Assembly: GCA_947359465.1 (NCBI GenBank)
Contig: OX375880.1
Location: forward strand, 14,454,120-14,518,119
Length of the DNA stretch: 64,000 bases
Direction: 5' to 3'
From: Metellina segmentata
Taxonomy: Eukaryota > Arthropoda > Arachnida > Araneae > Tetragnathidae
Below, piece after piece: positions 32,376-42,083 of the stretch. A program made the translations under genes and the position numbers. Every line of letters begins with the position of its first letter. Position 1 is the stretch's first letter. Below the pieces are notes generated by a model. It had not been told where the DNA came from, ran no database searches, and saw nothing but the letters and a program-made list of their open reading frames with translations.

Positions 32376-33276
32376 GGGGCTAGTGTGGACACATGGTGGT
32401 GGGGCTACTGTGGACATGTATACACCAGCCCATTTAGCTTTCAGTGGTAAAAACATCGGTTAAATATTGCATTTTGGGCTATTTATTAATTAAATAAGAT
32501 TGTTTATGTAAAAAAATTCATTCACAAATAATTCTATTTTTATACTTTTTACTTTTTGTATTAAATGAAATTGATTTTTGTGAAATAGTAAATTTGCAAG
32601 AAATTGTATCGTTTCTACACACAAAACAGCTGTTCTAATAAGCAGAGTGAATATTTCTTTTTTCCAGATGTAAAGGACCTATCATGAATCTCAAGAAAGC
32701 TAAACTACCATCACCAGATGTTGCCGGTAGCACAATTCACACTACATCTCAGTTGACATTTAATGTTAATTAATCTAACTACATTGCAAAATAGAAGCAT
32801 AATTCCATTTCTACATTAAAATTCTTTTTCCCATTAAATAAAACTTAAAAATAGCTTTCTATTGTGTTGATTTGTATTTGAAGTAGATCTATAATATAGT
32901 GCAGTTTTCAATTACAACTATATTAGGCTTAACGTTAATTAACTATGCTTTATAAGGATTTACATTTATAAGGAATTTATACTGTTTACGTTAAAATTTA
33001 TTTCATTATGATTTTACACACTTTCATGGGTTGTATTACATTGTATAATCAGTATTCTAACTTGACCACACTAGCCCCATGTCATGGGGCTAGTGTGGAC
33101 AAAAACAACATTTTTAAACAAAAGATTATTAAAAAACTATATTGCTAAATAATTCAATATATCAACAAAATTAAAAGTAAATGAGTACGTTATTGTAAAA
33201 AAATAGTTTGATGTGTCAAAAATGATATTTAGTATACTTTTTAGCCAAATTTATAAAACATTTCCACACTAGCCCC
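32376..33276. repeat. Segment bounded by GGGGCTAGTGTGG inverted repeats
   Basis: GGGGCTAGTGTGG starts at 32376, a variant GGGGCTACTGTGGAC follows at 32401, and the reverse CCACACTAGCCCC closes at 33264-33276. A 33-bp palindrome built from the same word sits inside at 33066-33098. The interior is AT-rich with no recognised frame. It looks like an unassigned TIR element; flanking target duplications are not evident. Confidence 0.5.
33066..33098. repeat. Perfect palindrome, 16-bp arms
   Basis: CCACACTAGCCCCATG, a single T, then the exact reverse complement. The arms contain the same 13-mer found at both borders of 32376-33276. It could mark two abutting element ends in opposite orientation. Confidence 0.9.
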
Positions 33277-33430
33277 TTTCTCCAGTATTTTCACCGCTTT
33301 TCTTAATAGAATAAGTATCTGGCGTATAGAACATTTTAATGCTGAAATGTAGATGTAATATCTAATGGAAGTGTTTGTCTGTCTGTCTGTTTGTTTTTTT
33401 GTTTTCTGCACGCAAAGCCCTGGAGAATCT
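33277..33430. other. No gene; (TCTG)n patch
   Basis: A short TCTGTCTGTCTGTTTGTTT run at about 33377 precedes the dispersed repeat. Such runs are common in invertebrate transposon UTRs. Confidence 0.4.
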
Positions 33431-33545
33431 ATGGCACTTACATTAAGGGGATTTGGCACACAAACAGTCAGAATTTTTTGTAATTTTTGGGTCGCGGCGA
33501 ATTTTAAAATTCAATCTAGAACATTTAAAAATGAATTTAATGAAA
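33431..33545 (+). repeat. Dispersed repeat shared with 17890-18035
   Basis: Same GGGATTTGGCACACA and GCGAATTTTAAAATTCAAT blocks, opposite orientation. The encoded frame (GFGTQ...WVAANFKIQSR) is kept in both copies. Confidence 0.7.
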
Positions 33546-33574
33546 TTTAATTATAATTGAATGCAACAGCATAG

Positions 33575-33795
33575 AAGATCAGGTTAGCGATCAGAGTTGC
33601 GAGTTCGAAACTCGATTCAGTCAAAGACCATCGGGTACGCGAGGGCTGGTGAACGTTGAATCTGTTTTGGCTTCAAATGTCCTCGCACTAGCGTGATGGG
33701 ACGTTTGGAGAGTGGGGATTAGGTGTTTGTCTCGTCAACTAAATCTGGTTCAAAACGACGAGGTGTAGTCCTTGGATCTATCACTTTGATACGTA
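33575..33795 (+). repeat. SINE-B, divergent
   Basis: Head with GCGAGTTCGAAACTCG in the B-box position, ACCATCGGGTACGCGAGG junction, and body with deletions to about GGATCTATCAC. Tail lost. Confidence 0.8.
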
Positions 33796-33827
33796 TGATA
33801 CATCGCGGCGTGATGTATCCAGTTTGT

Positions 33828-34037
33828 ATTGATATTTTTAATTAAAGTTGTACTGGAGCGACACAACGGGCTATTGACGACGGTCCGGGATCAATCCACC
33901 AAGAGAAAGATCCGAGGACAACACAACATCATTTTGACCCCCAGTCAGCTGACGAACAACTGAGCTGGCACCCCACTCTCAAAACTTCAACACCACGCCA
34001 ACGTGAGGACATTTGAGGCCACGACGGATTTAACATG
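33828..34037 (-). repeat. SINE-B 3' part, split by hAT-CG
   Basis: Tail TATTTTTAATTAAAGTTG and body to GGATTTAACATGC, then the MITE. The head resumes at 34449. Confidence 0.85.
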
Positions 34038-34448
34038 CTGGTGACTCAAAACATCGATGTTTTCAAAAAAAAAACATCGATGTATTGGAGTCGATGTTTA
34101 TACTTGTCGATGTTTAATTTTTTAATGAAAAAAGTACAGTTATAAAAATTTAAGAAATAACCAAGTAGCATAATTTTCATAATCAGCTAATTGAACATAC
34201 TTTTAGACCAAAGTGGCCAAGGGTGACGGGTCTGAAAAGTAGAGATGCGACATCGATGTCGATGTTTTCAAAACATTGATGTTTTATAAAAAACATCGAT
34301 GCATTGGAGCCGATGGCGCATTACTACTTGCTAAATCAATTTTTAAAAATGGAGGAAAAAGTTTAAATACACTGAATTTTAAAAACATCGATGTTTTGAG
34401 GCGATGTGTTATCAACATCGATGTTTTGCTGTCGATGTCGCATCACTA
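34038..34448. mobile_element. hAT-CG MITE inside SINE-B
   Basis: Right end GATGTCGCATCACTA; the left end is worn (CAAAACATCGATG). Interior ACATCGATGT palindromes and the GTAGCATAATTTTCATAATC block are present. The host SINE-B continues on the right (34449-34522). Confidence 0.85.
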
Positions 34449-34522
34449 CCCCGTACACGACGGTCTTTGGCTGGATTCGAACTTCCGACCCTCCGGTTGC
34501 TACTCCGATGCTCTACTAAAGC
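34449..34522 (-). repeat. SINE-B head after MITE
   Basis: GTACACGACGGTCTTTGG, GGATTCGAACTTCC and CTCCGGTTGCTACTCCGAT match the B head in reverse. Confidence 0.85.
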
Positions 34523-34559
34523 TCAAAGACTATACCCACATTGGACCGACATTATTCCA

Positions 34560-34695
34560 GTCTCATTATCCTAATCTGACCATTGTTTCAAACTACGTGG
34601 TGTTGTCCTCGGAACTTTCCCTTAGGGGATTGATCCCGGACCGTCGTCAATGCTCCGTTGTGTTATTCTAGTACGATTTTTATTTTAAAATTACA
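34560..34695 (+). repeat. SINE-A 3' fragment
   Basis: CTGACCATTGTTTCAAACTA through GATCCCGGACCGTCGTCAAT to a TAAAATTAC tail. Confidence 0.82.
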
Positions 34696-34768
34696 AAAAG
34701 AAAATACATTCCCTTTCCATTGACCACGACGACCCCGAGATCAACTTCCGAAGGTAAGTGTTACACTT

Positions 34769-34836
34769 TGTAATTAACGTCGTACTACAGCTACACAACG
34801 GGCTATTGACAACGGTCGTGGATCAATCCCCTAAGG
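34769..34836 (-). repeat. SINE-A 3' fragment cut by hAT
   Basis: Tail TTGTAATTAACGTCG and body ending CAATCCCCTAAGG exactly where the second SCAND3/ZBED5-like hAT starts. Confidence 0.88.
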
Positions 34837-35017
34837 CAGTGTTTCCCAAAGTGTGGTACGCGTACCCCCAGGAGTACGGGAAGAGTTTGAGTTTGGTGGG
34901 GGTACGCGTTACACCGGTGTTTGGTGTGGATATGCACTGCACTGTGCTTAGCTGCGCCTAATTCTACGTTCTCATGAGTCAAGTCAAGACAGTCTTGTGA
35001 GGCGTGAGTTGGTCCGG

Positions 35018-35065
35018 TAATGGTAATGGTAATTTTTAGTTAACGTCGTACTAGAGCAACACAAC
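35018..35065 (-). repeat. 48-bp SINE-A stub with 14-bp TSD
   Basis: Tail TAATGGTAATGGTAATT to GCAACACAAC only. Direct repeats GTGAGTTGGTCCGG (35004-35017) and GTGAGATGGTCCGG (35066-35079), one mismatch. The homologous hAT at 29.1 kb has the unduplicated site, proving an insertion. Confidence 0.95.
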
Positions 35066-35070
35066 GTGAG

Positions 35071-36113
35071 ATGGTCCGGAGTGACACGGCGGAAATATAC
35101 CACACTTTGTTACAGAAACAACTTACTTCGTTAACCCTCCGTCGGGCGCAACCGTTCCCCATTCGTAAGATGCCCGCTGATCTACAGAAAGTTATGGATG
35201 AAAGCGTGAAAATCGTTAACTACAATAAAAAAAGTCCTTTAAATGCACGACTTTTTTCGCAAATATGCGAAGTAATGGAAAGTAGTCATACCCAGCTTCT
35301 TTATCATACCTATGTTCGTTGGCTATCTCGAGGAAAAATTCTAAATCGATTGTTTGAACTTAGCCATGAACTTCATTGTTTTCTTAATGATAGATTTGAG
35401 TTGAGAAATTGTTTACATGACTGGAAATGGCTTTGTAAACAAGCATACTTAGCAGATATATCCTCTGTTTTAAATTGCCTCAACTTTCGTTACAGGGCGA
35501 AGAAATTTCATTGTTTCATGTTCAAGATAAAGCGAACGCTGCCATCGCAAAACTAAAGTGATGGCAAAAGAGAGTTGGTAATGGAGAAGTAGACTCGTTT
35601 CCCTCTCTTCATGAGTTTATAACAAGTTCAACTCCTAAAATTGATGCTGATACTATGAAATGCAAAACACAACATTTGGAGAGTTTGCAAGTGGGCTTGA
35701 AAAACTATTTTCCTGATTTAACCAAAAATATTTAATGGATAAGATATCCGTTTAACATTAACACAACATCCATGCCAGAAGATGTGTCGCATGCGAAAGA
35801 AGAACCAATTGTTGGAATTGGCTTCAGACGGATTCTTGAAAAATAAACATAAGGAAAGCACTTTAACATCATTCTGGTTACAAATGGAACTTGTGTATCC
35901 GGTTATAACAGAAAAAGTTCTAAAATACATCTTGCATTTACCAACTTCATATTTATGTGAAGTTGCTTTTTCAGCATTTCTAGACATTAAGTCGAAAAAA
36001 AAGGAACAAACTGTTGGGCGTGGAACCACATCTCAGATTAAAATTAACAGCCAGGGAACCAAATTATGACGATCTGTTATCTCAGCACAAACAATTTCAT
36101 CCTTCTCATTGAT
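35071..36113 (+). pseudogene. hAT transposase, SCAND3/ZBED5-like, frameshifted
   Basis: A 161-codon opening contains MPADLQKVMDESVKIVNY, RLFSQICEVMESSHT and the very characteristic VRWLSRGKILNRLFEL, then the DWKWLCKQAYLADISS helix region. This order is that of the central part of SCAND3/ZBED5/FAM200-type hAT transposases. The frame breaks at about 35490-35560 and again near 35780, then reopens as LELASDGFLKNKHK followed by the hAT C-terminal dimerisation region (YLCEVAFSAFLDIKSKKK) to a stop near 36113. The BED finger and the first catalytic region are missing. The C-terminus contains an extra A-run. Not functional. Confidence 0.88.
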
Positions 36114-36359
36114 CCAAATAAACGTTATTTATAATATAACTTTTATTTATATTTTATTATGAATAATTTTATTTCTCTTTTCTTATTATTTTGTGTATGC
36201 CAAAAAAAAAAAAGAAAAAAAAATGTTTTGATTGTTAAATTATTTTTGATTTATTTATTATTTGATTTATTAAAATACATCCATTTTTTTGACGTGGGTA
36301 CTCAGCGTGACGAAAATTATAGAAGGAGTACACATATGTCAAAAGTTTGGGAAACACTG

Positions 36360-36435
36360 CTCTAGTACGATGTTAATTACAATTTACCAAATTACCGAAG
36401 TTGAAGATCCGAGGACATCAAGTAATTCTGCTCAA
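36360..36435. repeat. SINE-A stubs at the hAT right flank
   Basis: CTCTAGTACGATGTTAATTA to TTTACCAAATTACC (forward 3' end), then GAAGATCCGAGGACATC in reverse. Both are very short. Confidence 0.75.
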
Positions 36436-36919
36436 GCCCAGTGGCACAGTTGCTGACACTCACGCAACAGTTGTGATTTCGGAAGCAGAAAACCGCTACA
36501 GTTTTAAACCGCGATAGTTACAAAACTGAAACGCGTCCGATATAATTCAACTTTTTTTCACAAGGGGACTGCTATCATCTCACAGTAGCGCGGTTGTGAG
36601 TTTTGACAATGGTGATAAGTTCCTACCCCCTCCTGGTCGTTTCTCACACAATTCGCACGTGCGTTGAGTCACACACGTGCACAAGATCACATCAACAGTG
36701 ACCCTTCCCCCTCCCCCGACTGGGAGGTCCGGAGAAGTCGTAAATGTTATTTTCGGATCCTTGAAGAAACAACTCACCCCCTCACCACGAATCTGCGAGG
36801 GCGCCAGTGAAAATACAACGATGTTTTAAACCGGAAACATCAAAAAATGAACGATCGTGTATTGAGCTTTCCGGAAATTTAGGTCGAGCTTACCACCGAT
36901 CCTAGCTATATATAGCTGT
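36436..36919. other. No feature recognised
   Basis: Mixed composition. TGCGTTGAGTCACACACGTGC near 36660 is a GT/AC-rich patch. No coding support. Confidence 0.4.
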
Positions 36920-37012
36920 AGGTAGATAGGTATTTTCATTAACGTCATAATGGAGCAACACAACGGGCTATTAACGACAGTCCGGGTTCAATCCCAATGG
37001 GAGAGATCATAG
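36920..37012 (-). repeat. SINE-B 3' part, split by mariner-like element
   Basis: Tail GTAGATAGGTATTTTC, body to ATGGGAGAGATCATAG. Continues at 37981-38012 (ACCCCGTAATTTTGAACCAC). Confidence 0.85.
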
Positions 37013-37014
37013 TA

Positions 37015-37978
37015 CAGGGTGTCCTAAAAGTTCTCGTACTGACTGTTCGTGAATTTATTATACACAAACAACAAACTTCAAAACAATTAATTAAATGCCA
37101 ATGGTAAAAAGCACTTTTAACGTAACGTAGAAAAAAATTTGAGCTTTATTAATATAAATGTTCAAAATTTCCGCCCTTTTTTTAGAGGCAAAGCTGAAAT
37201 CGTTTGCGCATATTTTTGGAAACGCGTTTCAAGATGCTGGGAGTGACAATTTTCTGGCCACCTTTTGTTTGGTGATTATATTCATTAACTTTGTTCTTTA
37301 AATATCCCCACAGAAAAAAAATCATGGATGCCCAAATCAGGGGAACGAGGTGATCAAAGGTTTCTTGAGATGAGTCGATCGCAATACCATCGGCAATAAT
37401 AAAGCCGATTTTCATTGTCCGGTGTCTATAGCTCCTGTCATTTTTACACGATGAGCACGAAAATGCAAAGCTCATAAAGCCTTGTGTATCGATTCCTGTG
37501 ATGTGCCCATGTGTTGCGACAAACGCCTCACGGATTGATGAGGGGATTGCAATATCATTCGTTGAGATTTTTGCACAAAGTCTGGAGTAACGACTTTTTG
37601 TTTTCCACTCCTATGTTTCGTGTTCCGTCAAACCTGTCTCAGGAAATCGCCGAACGAGTTGATATAGAATATCATTACTCGGTATTGCATCATTTGGGTA
37701 TTTATGTCCCAAAATTCTTTACATCTTTCATATGATTTATATTCAAAATCAGCCTCAAACAGCGAAATTCTCTGAATGCGAGATAAACTCATCTTGCAAT
37801 GAAGAACAATATGACGTGGAACTTTATTACCACACAACTTGAGAGCGAAGAATACCAAACGAGAAATAGTAGACTCGATAAAACTATAAACAGGCGATAA
37901 AATTCAATACTTCAAAAAAAAAAATAATGCACGGCAATAATCTTTTAAAGTTGGAGTACGGGAACTTTTAGGACACTG
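37015..37978 (-). mobile_element. mariner/IS630-like element
   Basis: The ends are CAGGGTGTCCTAAAAGTTC and, reversed, CAGTGTCCTAAAAGTTCC, with TA on both sides (37013-37014, 37979-37980). Length is 964 bp with a minus-strand transposase remnant, so its 3' end is on the left. Inserted in a SINE-B. Confidence 0.92.
37143..37475 (-). pseudogene. mariner/IS630-like transposase C-terminal fragment
   Basis: The minus-strand frame holds FFLWGYLKNKVNEY, then a TPSILKRVSKNMRKRFQLCL segment, matching the post-catalytic part of IS630/mariner transposases (D-F-F-L-W-G-x-L-K ... R-R-x-x-x-C). The residues upstream of FFLWGYLK, where P-D-L-x-x-D normally gives the third catalytic acid, read L-I-W-A-S-M, so that acid is lost. 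The frame is broken further upstream (37480-37860), where only scattered short frames remain. The enzyme is dead. The exact family (rosa/maT/other) cannot be settled. Confidence 0.8.
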
Positions 37979-38012
37979 TACAATACCCCGTAATTTTGAA
38001 CCACGGAGAAAG

Positions 38013-38681
38013 CAATCAGAGGTTTATGTTGAGTAAATTACGTTTTATCTTTATAGTATGTGCCTTTTTATTCAACAACCCTTCCAGATCTCTCGCGCAA
38101 AGTAGGACCAAAATAGTTCCTAGTGATATTCATTTTTTTAGTTTCCAGCTTGATTTCCCAACCAAGGAGGCTGAGATACAGAGAAATAGTTGGGGTTGGC
38201 GATATTTGGAGCACCTTCCCTACCTCATGGATACTACCACCAGAGGGTAGAAGTGATATCCTCCTGTCTGGCCCCAGGTCCCTAACAGTCTAGTTTCACC
38301 TCTGTAGAAGATGATCAGACTAACAAAAGAAGAGATACTATGTTTGTGTTTTGATACTGTGTCACTATCTCCTTCCCGCGCTTGAGCGGTCTTGCGGTTT
38401 TCATGTCGCCAGTGTTTGGTTGCTTTCCCTTTCTTCGGTTTGTATTGCAACCCTTGGGAGAAAACATCAGACGCATCCTCGTCTGCGATTCTTCTTTCAA
38501 CACTCCTCGCCCACCCCCTAAGAAACATCTACATCCCCTTCCCTGGAGACCAGTCCAGTGATGTAGTCGGAAAAAAAACACAGAGTGTATACCATGAGCA
38601 CCCGCATAATTTTTTCCATGGGGCGGTGAAACATGTACTTACTACTTACACTTTCCACAAAGGGAGGGTGTAAAAAAACGT
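38013..38681. other. No gene supported
   Basis: Several overlapping frames of 84-102 codons on both strands (37996-38673) compete and none has motifs. GGCGATATTTGGAGCACCTT at about 38197 resembles 61625-61645, hinting at a dispersed repeat. Confidence 0.4.
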
Positions 38682-38689
38682 GTACACAC

Positions 38690-39268
38690 TAGGGATGCGA
38701 CATCGATGTATTGGAGTCAATGTTTTTGTAACATCGATGTTTATACGTGTCGATGTTTTTACGTTGTCGATGTTTTATTTTTAAATGAAAAAAGTACGGT
38801 TATAAAAATTTTAAAAATAACCAAGTAGCATCATTTTTATAATCGGCAAATTGAACATACTTTTAGACCACAGTGGCCAAGGGTGAAGGGTCTAAAAAGT
38901 AGGGATGGGACATTGAGGTCGATGTTTTCAAAACATTGATGTTGTATAGAAAACATCGATGTATTGCAGCCGATGTCGCATCACTAGTTGCTAAACCAGA
39001 ATGGGTGGAAATTTTAAATACACTGAATTTTAAAAACATCGATGTTTTTGGGGGGATGTATTATCAACATCGATGTTTTAATTTTGAACATCGATGTTTT
39101 TCTGTCAATGTTGCATCACTAGTTGATAAACCAGTTTTAAGAAATGGGGAAAAAAGTTTAAATACACTGAATTTTAAAAACATCGATGTTTTAGGAGTGA
39201 TGTATTATCAACATCGATGTTTTAATTTTGAACATCGATATTTTGCTGTCGATGTTGCAGCATCCCTA
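38690..39268. mobile_element. hAT-CG MITE, complete
   Basis: Ends TAGGGATGCGACATCGATG and, reversed, TAGGGATGCTGCAACATCG. Target duplication GTACACAC (38682-38689) and GTACACCC (39269-39276). Contains tandem internal units AACATCGATGTTTTAATTTT and AAAAACATCGATGTTTT. Confidence 0.92.
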
Positions 39269-39285
39269 GTACACCCACGCGCTGT

Positions 39286-39900
39286 GCCGTAACTAGCTAT
39301 TCCTGTGCCCTGTGCAAGAATTTGAATTTAGGCCCCTTAATTAATAAGGTATTATATTTCAGCTTAATTACATCATCATATTTAATATTTTTAACGATAT
39401 TGTATTCTATGAAATAATAGCACGATTCGATAATCGTTCTTGTCCGATAGTTGATCCTAAATAATTTTTTATAAATTTCAACTTGGTAAAACGTCTCCCG
39501 CACGAAGCAATAGAAACGGGAAAAGTTAGAAATATTCGAAGAGCGACACACATTGATATTTGGGCAAGACTCAATTAAACCACAAAACCACAAGGAGCCT
39601 GTAGAATACTAAGCAGAGATACAGTTTCTATATTTTTTTATGATTAGCGTTACTCGAAACTTAAAACTTTCAATTTCACATGTGAATTCGTATTTTTTTA
39701 AAACTTTGTTATATTTAATAGCGAGATCTGCAGCCAATATTATTTTAATCGGCAACACTCTTGTATTGTAAACACGAGTCATAGAGAAAGCGGAAATTGT
39801 CACAGATAGTTTAGATTTTTTGATAACACCAATCTATTTGAGACAATAGTGCGTCAAGAACGCTGTAAATTTATATTTTAAATAATTCTTCGGGTGCCAA
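39286..39900 (-). mobile_element. hAT relic, ZMYM1-like, one end only
   Basis: Starts CTGTGCCGTAACTAGC, close to the common hAT end CAGTGGCGTAACTAGC, followed by TGTGCCCTGTGCAAGAATTT. A transposase relic lies on the minus strand. No matching right end was found before 39975, so the element is truncated. Confidence 0.6.
39297..39803 (-). pseudogene. hAT transposase C-terminus, ZMYM1-like
   Basis: Two adjoining minus frames (39609-39803 and 39297-39593). The second contains NISNFSRF...YKKLFRINYRTR...ESCYYFIEYNIVKNIKYDDV, which resembles the S-E-R-x-F-S-K-L-K ... Y-L-R-S-T...L-S-I-E...I-D-F-D-D-I dimerisation region of ZMYM1-type hAT transposases. The normally conserved E-R-x-F-S-K core is heavily altered. 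A stop separates the two frames. Identification is by pattern and position at a hAT-type end; it may be wrong. Confidence 0.45.
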
Positions 39901-39974
39901 GTTATTTTCTTCATCTGGTGTTTCATCTATTTCCATTTTCTTAACTCTTCTCTTTGGGTTCTTTCTCTATTTTG

Positions 39975-40139
39975 AGCCCACTCTCCAGACTTCCAGACCA
40001 ACCCAGCCACGACAGATTTAAGGGGCAACAGCCGCCACTGTACCGTACGTTTAGAAATATACATGCACTGACCTGGATTCGAACCAGGAACCATCCGATC
40101 TAGAGGCTAGCAGCTTAACCACCAGACCGGTTGGTCGGC
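39975..40139 (-). repeat. SINE-A head and 5' body, 3'-truncated
   Basis: CCCACTCTCCAGACTTCC through the head ending GGTTGGTCGGC; B box CTGGATTCGAACCAGG region intact. Confidence 0.87.
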
Positions 40140-40219
40140 AAATCCGTAAAAGAAACGCTATAGTCACCTACATTTAGGTTGGCAGGAAATGTCAGTCATA
40201 GCGATAACTGTTAAAAGCC

Positions 40220-40318
40220 TGGTAGGAAATAATGTAACGTCGGACTCTGGAGCATCACAACGGGATATTGGTGATGTTCCGGAATCAATCTCCGAAGGGA
40301 AAGATTCAACACCATCCC
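40220..40318 (-). repeat. SINE-B 3' part, host of a SINE-A
   Basis: GTCGGACTCTGGAGCATCAC through CCGAAGGGAAAGATTCAACA; continues briefly after the SINE-A at 40668-40683. Confidence 0.82.
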
Positions 40319-40652
40319 GCCGACCAACCGGTATAGTGGTTAAGGTGTTAGCCTCTAAATCGGAAGGTTCCTGGTTCGAATCCGGGTCCGGGCATGGATG
40401 TTTGTAAACGTATGGTGTAGAGGCGGCTGGTGCACCTTAAATCTGTCGTGGCCGAAAGTCCTCACGTTGGGTTGGCGTGGAAGTTTGGAGAGTGGGGTGC
40501 CAGCTCAGGTGTTGCTTCGTCATCTGACCGTGGTTCAAAATTACGAGGTGTTGTCCTCGGATCTTTCCCTTAAGGGACTGATCCCGGACCGTCGTCAATA
40601 GCCCGTTGTGTTGCTCTAGTACGACGTTAACAAAAAAATTACCAAATTAATT
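40319..40652 (+). repeat. SINE-A, full length, perfect 15-bp TSD
   Basis: Head GCCGACCAACCGGTATAGTG through tail TTACCAAATTAATT. Direct repeat ATTCAACACCATCCC at 40304-40318 and 40653-40667. A young copy with few private changes. Confidence 0.97.
40334..40383 (+). promoter_or_regulatory. tRNA-type internal pol III boxes of SINE-A
   Basis: A-box-like TAGTGGTTAAGG at 40334-40345 and a consensus B box GGTTCGAATCC at 40373-40383, 28 bp apart. This is the layout expected of a type 2 RNA polymerase III promoter. Whether this copy is transcribed cannot be seen. Confidence 0.7.
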
Positions 40653-40683
40653 ATTCAACACCATCCCACTCTCCGAACTTAAT

Positions 40684-40773
40684 CGCCGATTAACCTGGCT
40701 GGTGGTTAAGGTGTTAGCTTTTAGATCGGAACGTTCCTGTTTCGAATCCGGGTCAGTGCATGGATGTCTGTAA
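40684..40773 (+). repeat. SINE-A head, split by another SINE-A
   Basis: GCCGATTAACCTGGCTGG through GCATGGATGTCTGTAAG, then interrupted by 40774-41079. The 3' part resumes at 41080. Confidence 0.85.
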
Positions 40774-41079
40774 GGTAATTTTAATTAACGTCGTATTAGA
40801 GGAACACAACGGGCTATTGACAGCGGTCCGGGATCAATCCCTTAATGAAAAAATCCCAGGACAACACCACGTAATTTTGAAGCACTGTCAGATGGCGAGG
40901 CAACACCTAAGCTGGAACCACACTCTCCAAACTTCCACACCATCCCAACATGAGGACATTTGGGGCCCGACATATTTAACGTGCACCAGCCGCCTCTACA
41001 CCATGCACTTACAAGAATACATCCACTGACCTGGATTCGAACCAGGAACCTTTCGATCTAGAGACAAACACCTTAACCA
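40774..41079 (-). repeat. SINE-A, reverse, inserted in a forward SINE-A
   Basis: Tail GGTAATTTTAATTAACG and body to a head cut at CTTAACCACCGG. The junctions are too worn to show a TSD. Confidence 0.85.
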
Positions 41080-41183
41080 CCGGCGGTGTTGTCCTCGGTT
41101 CTTTGGAGGATTGATACCGGACCGTCGTCAATAACCCGTTGTGTTTGCTCTGATATGGAGTTAATTTTTAAAAAATTACCAAA
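41080..41183 (+). repeat. SINE-A 3' part
   Basis: CGGTGTTGTCCTCGG through CCGTCGTCAATAACCCG and tail AAAAAATTACC; completes 40684-40773. Confidence 0.83.
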
Positions 41184-42083
41184 TCACTCCCAACGTATTG
41201 CGTTAGTTAGGTAGGTAAATTGGTCGGTCCAGTCATTGCAACTCGCGGCAGGATGTCATTCATTACCGCGCAACCTGTGGAGCGGAAGTCGTTAACCAGT
41301 TATTTTTATCTCTTTAAAGAGCTTCCCTCCTTGCAGATACTCGGGAAAAGAAAGCCTATGCTCAACACCAGTAGGAAAAAAAAGATAGTGTGAGCTTGTA
41401 GTAACGTTTGAAAGGAAAAAAGAAAGCATCCTAGCCCAAAGATGTGCGCGCTGTGGCTCAGTTGGTGGATGCAGACGCAGGTTATTATTTTGACGGGAAT
41501 GAACCCGAATGAATAATTAACTGTCCTATAGTTAAATATCCTGGCCTAGCCAATCAAGGGGCAATGGACCTTTCGAGCGGAGCGTCAAAGGGTCTGTTCC
41601 TCTCTGTTTTCCTACTCCAAAACTATAATTAAAAGTTTATTCAAGGAGCCTGGCCCCGTAGGGGCCTTAATCCCTTATCTAGGATGACGACATGACGGAT
41701 AAACATATGTGGGTAGAATCAATAATTTTGACAATTGCCCTGGTAGGCTATATAATTACTTAATTTAAAATATTGTAGTGGAGGTGAGTGAGGAGAGGTA
41801 GAAAGAGAGCAGTGAAAAACATCTAATGAACTTAAATAGCTCGATAGATAATTTGGATGGTCTTTTAGTCTTAGTATAATTGGTGTCGAAGTCTTCATTA
41901 TCATGTAGTGTGGGGTTGTTTATATTGCAAAGATTATTGTGAAATTTCTGTGTTAAGTAAGAATCTCTTGTTCTACTCGGGGGCCCTTCCATGCTTTTAT
42001 AGCAAAATCTGATGTACTCCAAAACGGGGTGACATGGAGGGAAGGGAAGTGCGCCCCCAAATAACTGGAACTAGTTATCATTG
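41184..42083. other. No gene; one tRNA-like scrap
   Basis: GCGCTGTGGCTCAGTTGGTG at about 41450 looks like another tRNA-derived SINE head, with no B box retained. Two minus frames (41719-42022) have no domain. Confidence 0.4.

Larger units (their letters stand above)
34837..36359 (+). mobile_element. hAT element (SCAND3/ZBED5-like), copy 2
   Basis: The ends are CAGTGTTTCCCAAAGTGTGG and, reversed, CAGTGTTTCCCAAACTTT. The left flank is CCCTAAGG in a reverse SINE-A, the same target position as copy 1. The right flank is CTCTAGTACG of a forward SINE-A, so there is no matching duplication. The element is itself interrupted by a 48-bp SINE-A stub at 35018-35065. Confidence 0.9.

Noticed and set aside
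40398..40601. A recurring 67-codon frame (also at 3493, 3808, 5057, 49150, 50367, 59892, 62449)
   Set aside because: It is the SINE-A body read from the ATG after the head. It recurs only because the copies are similar; frameshifted copies are as common, and the opposite strand is open too.
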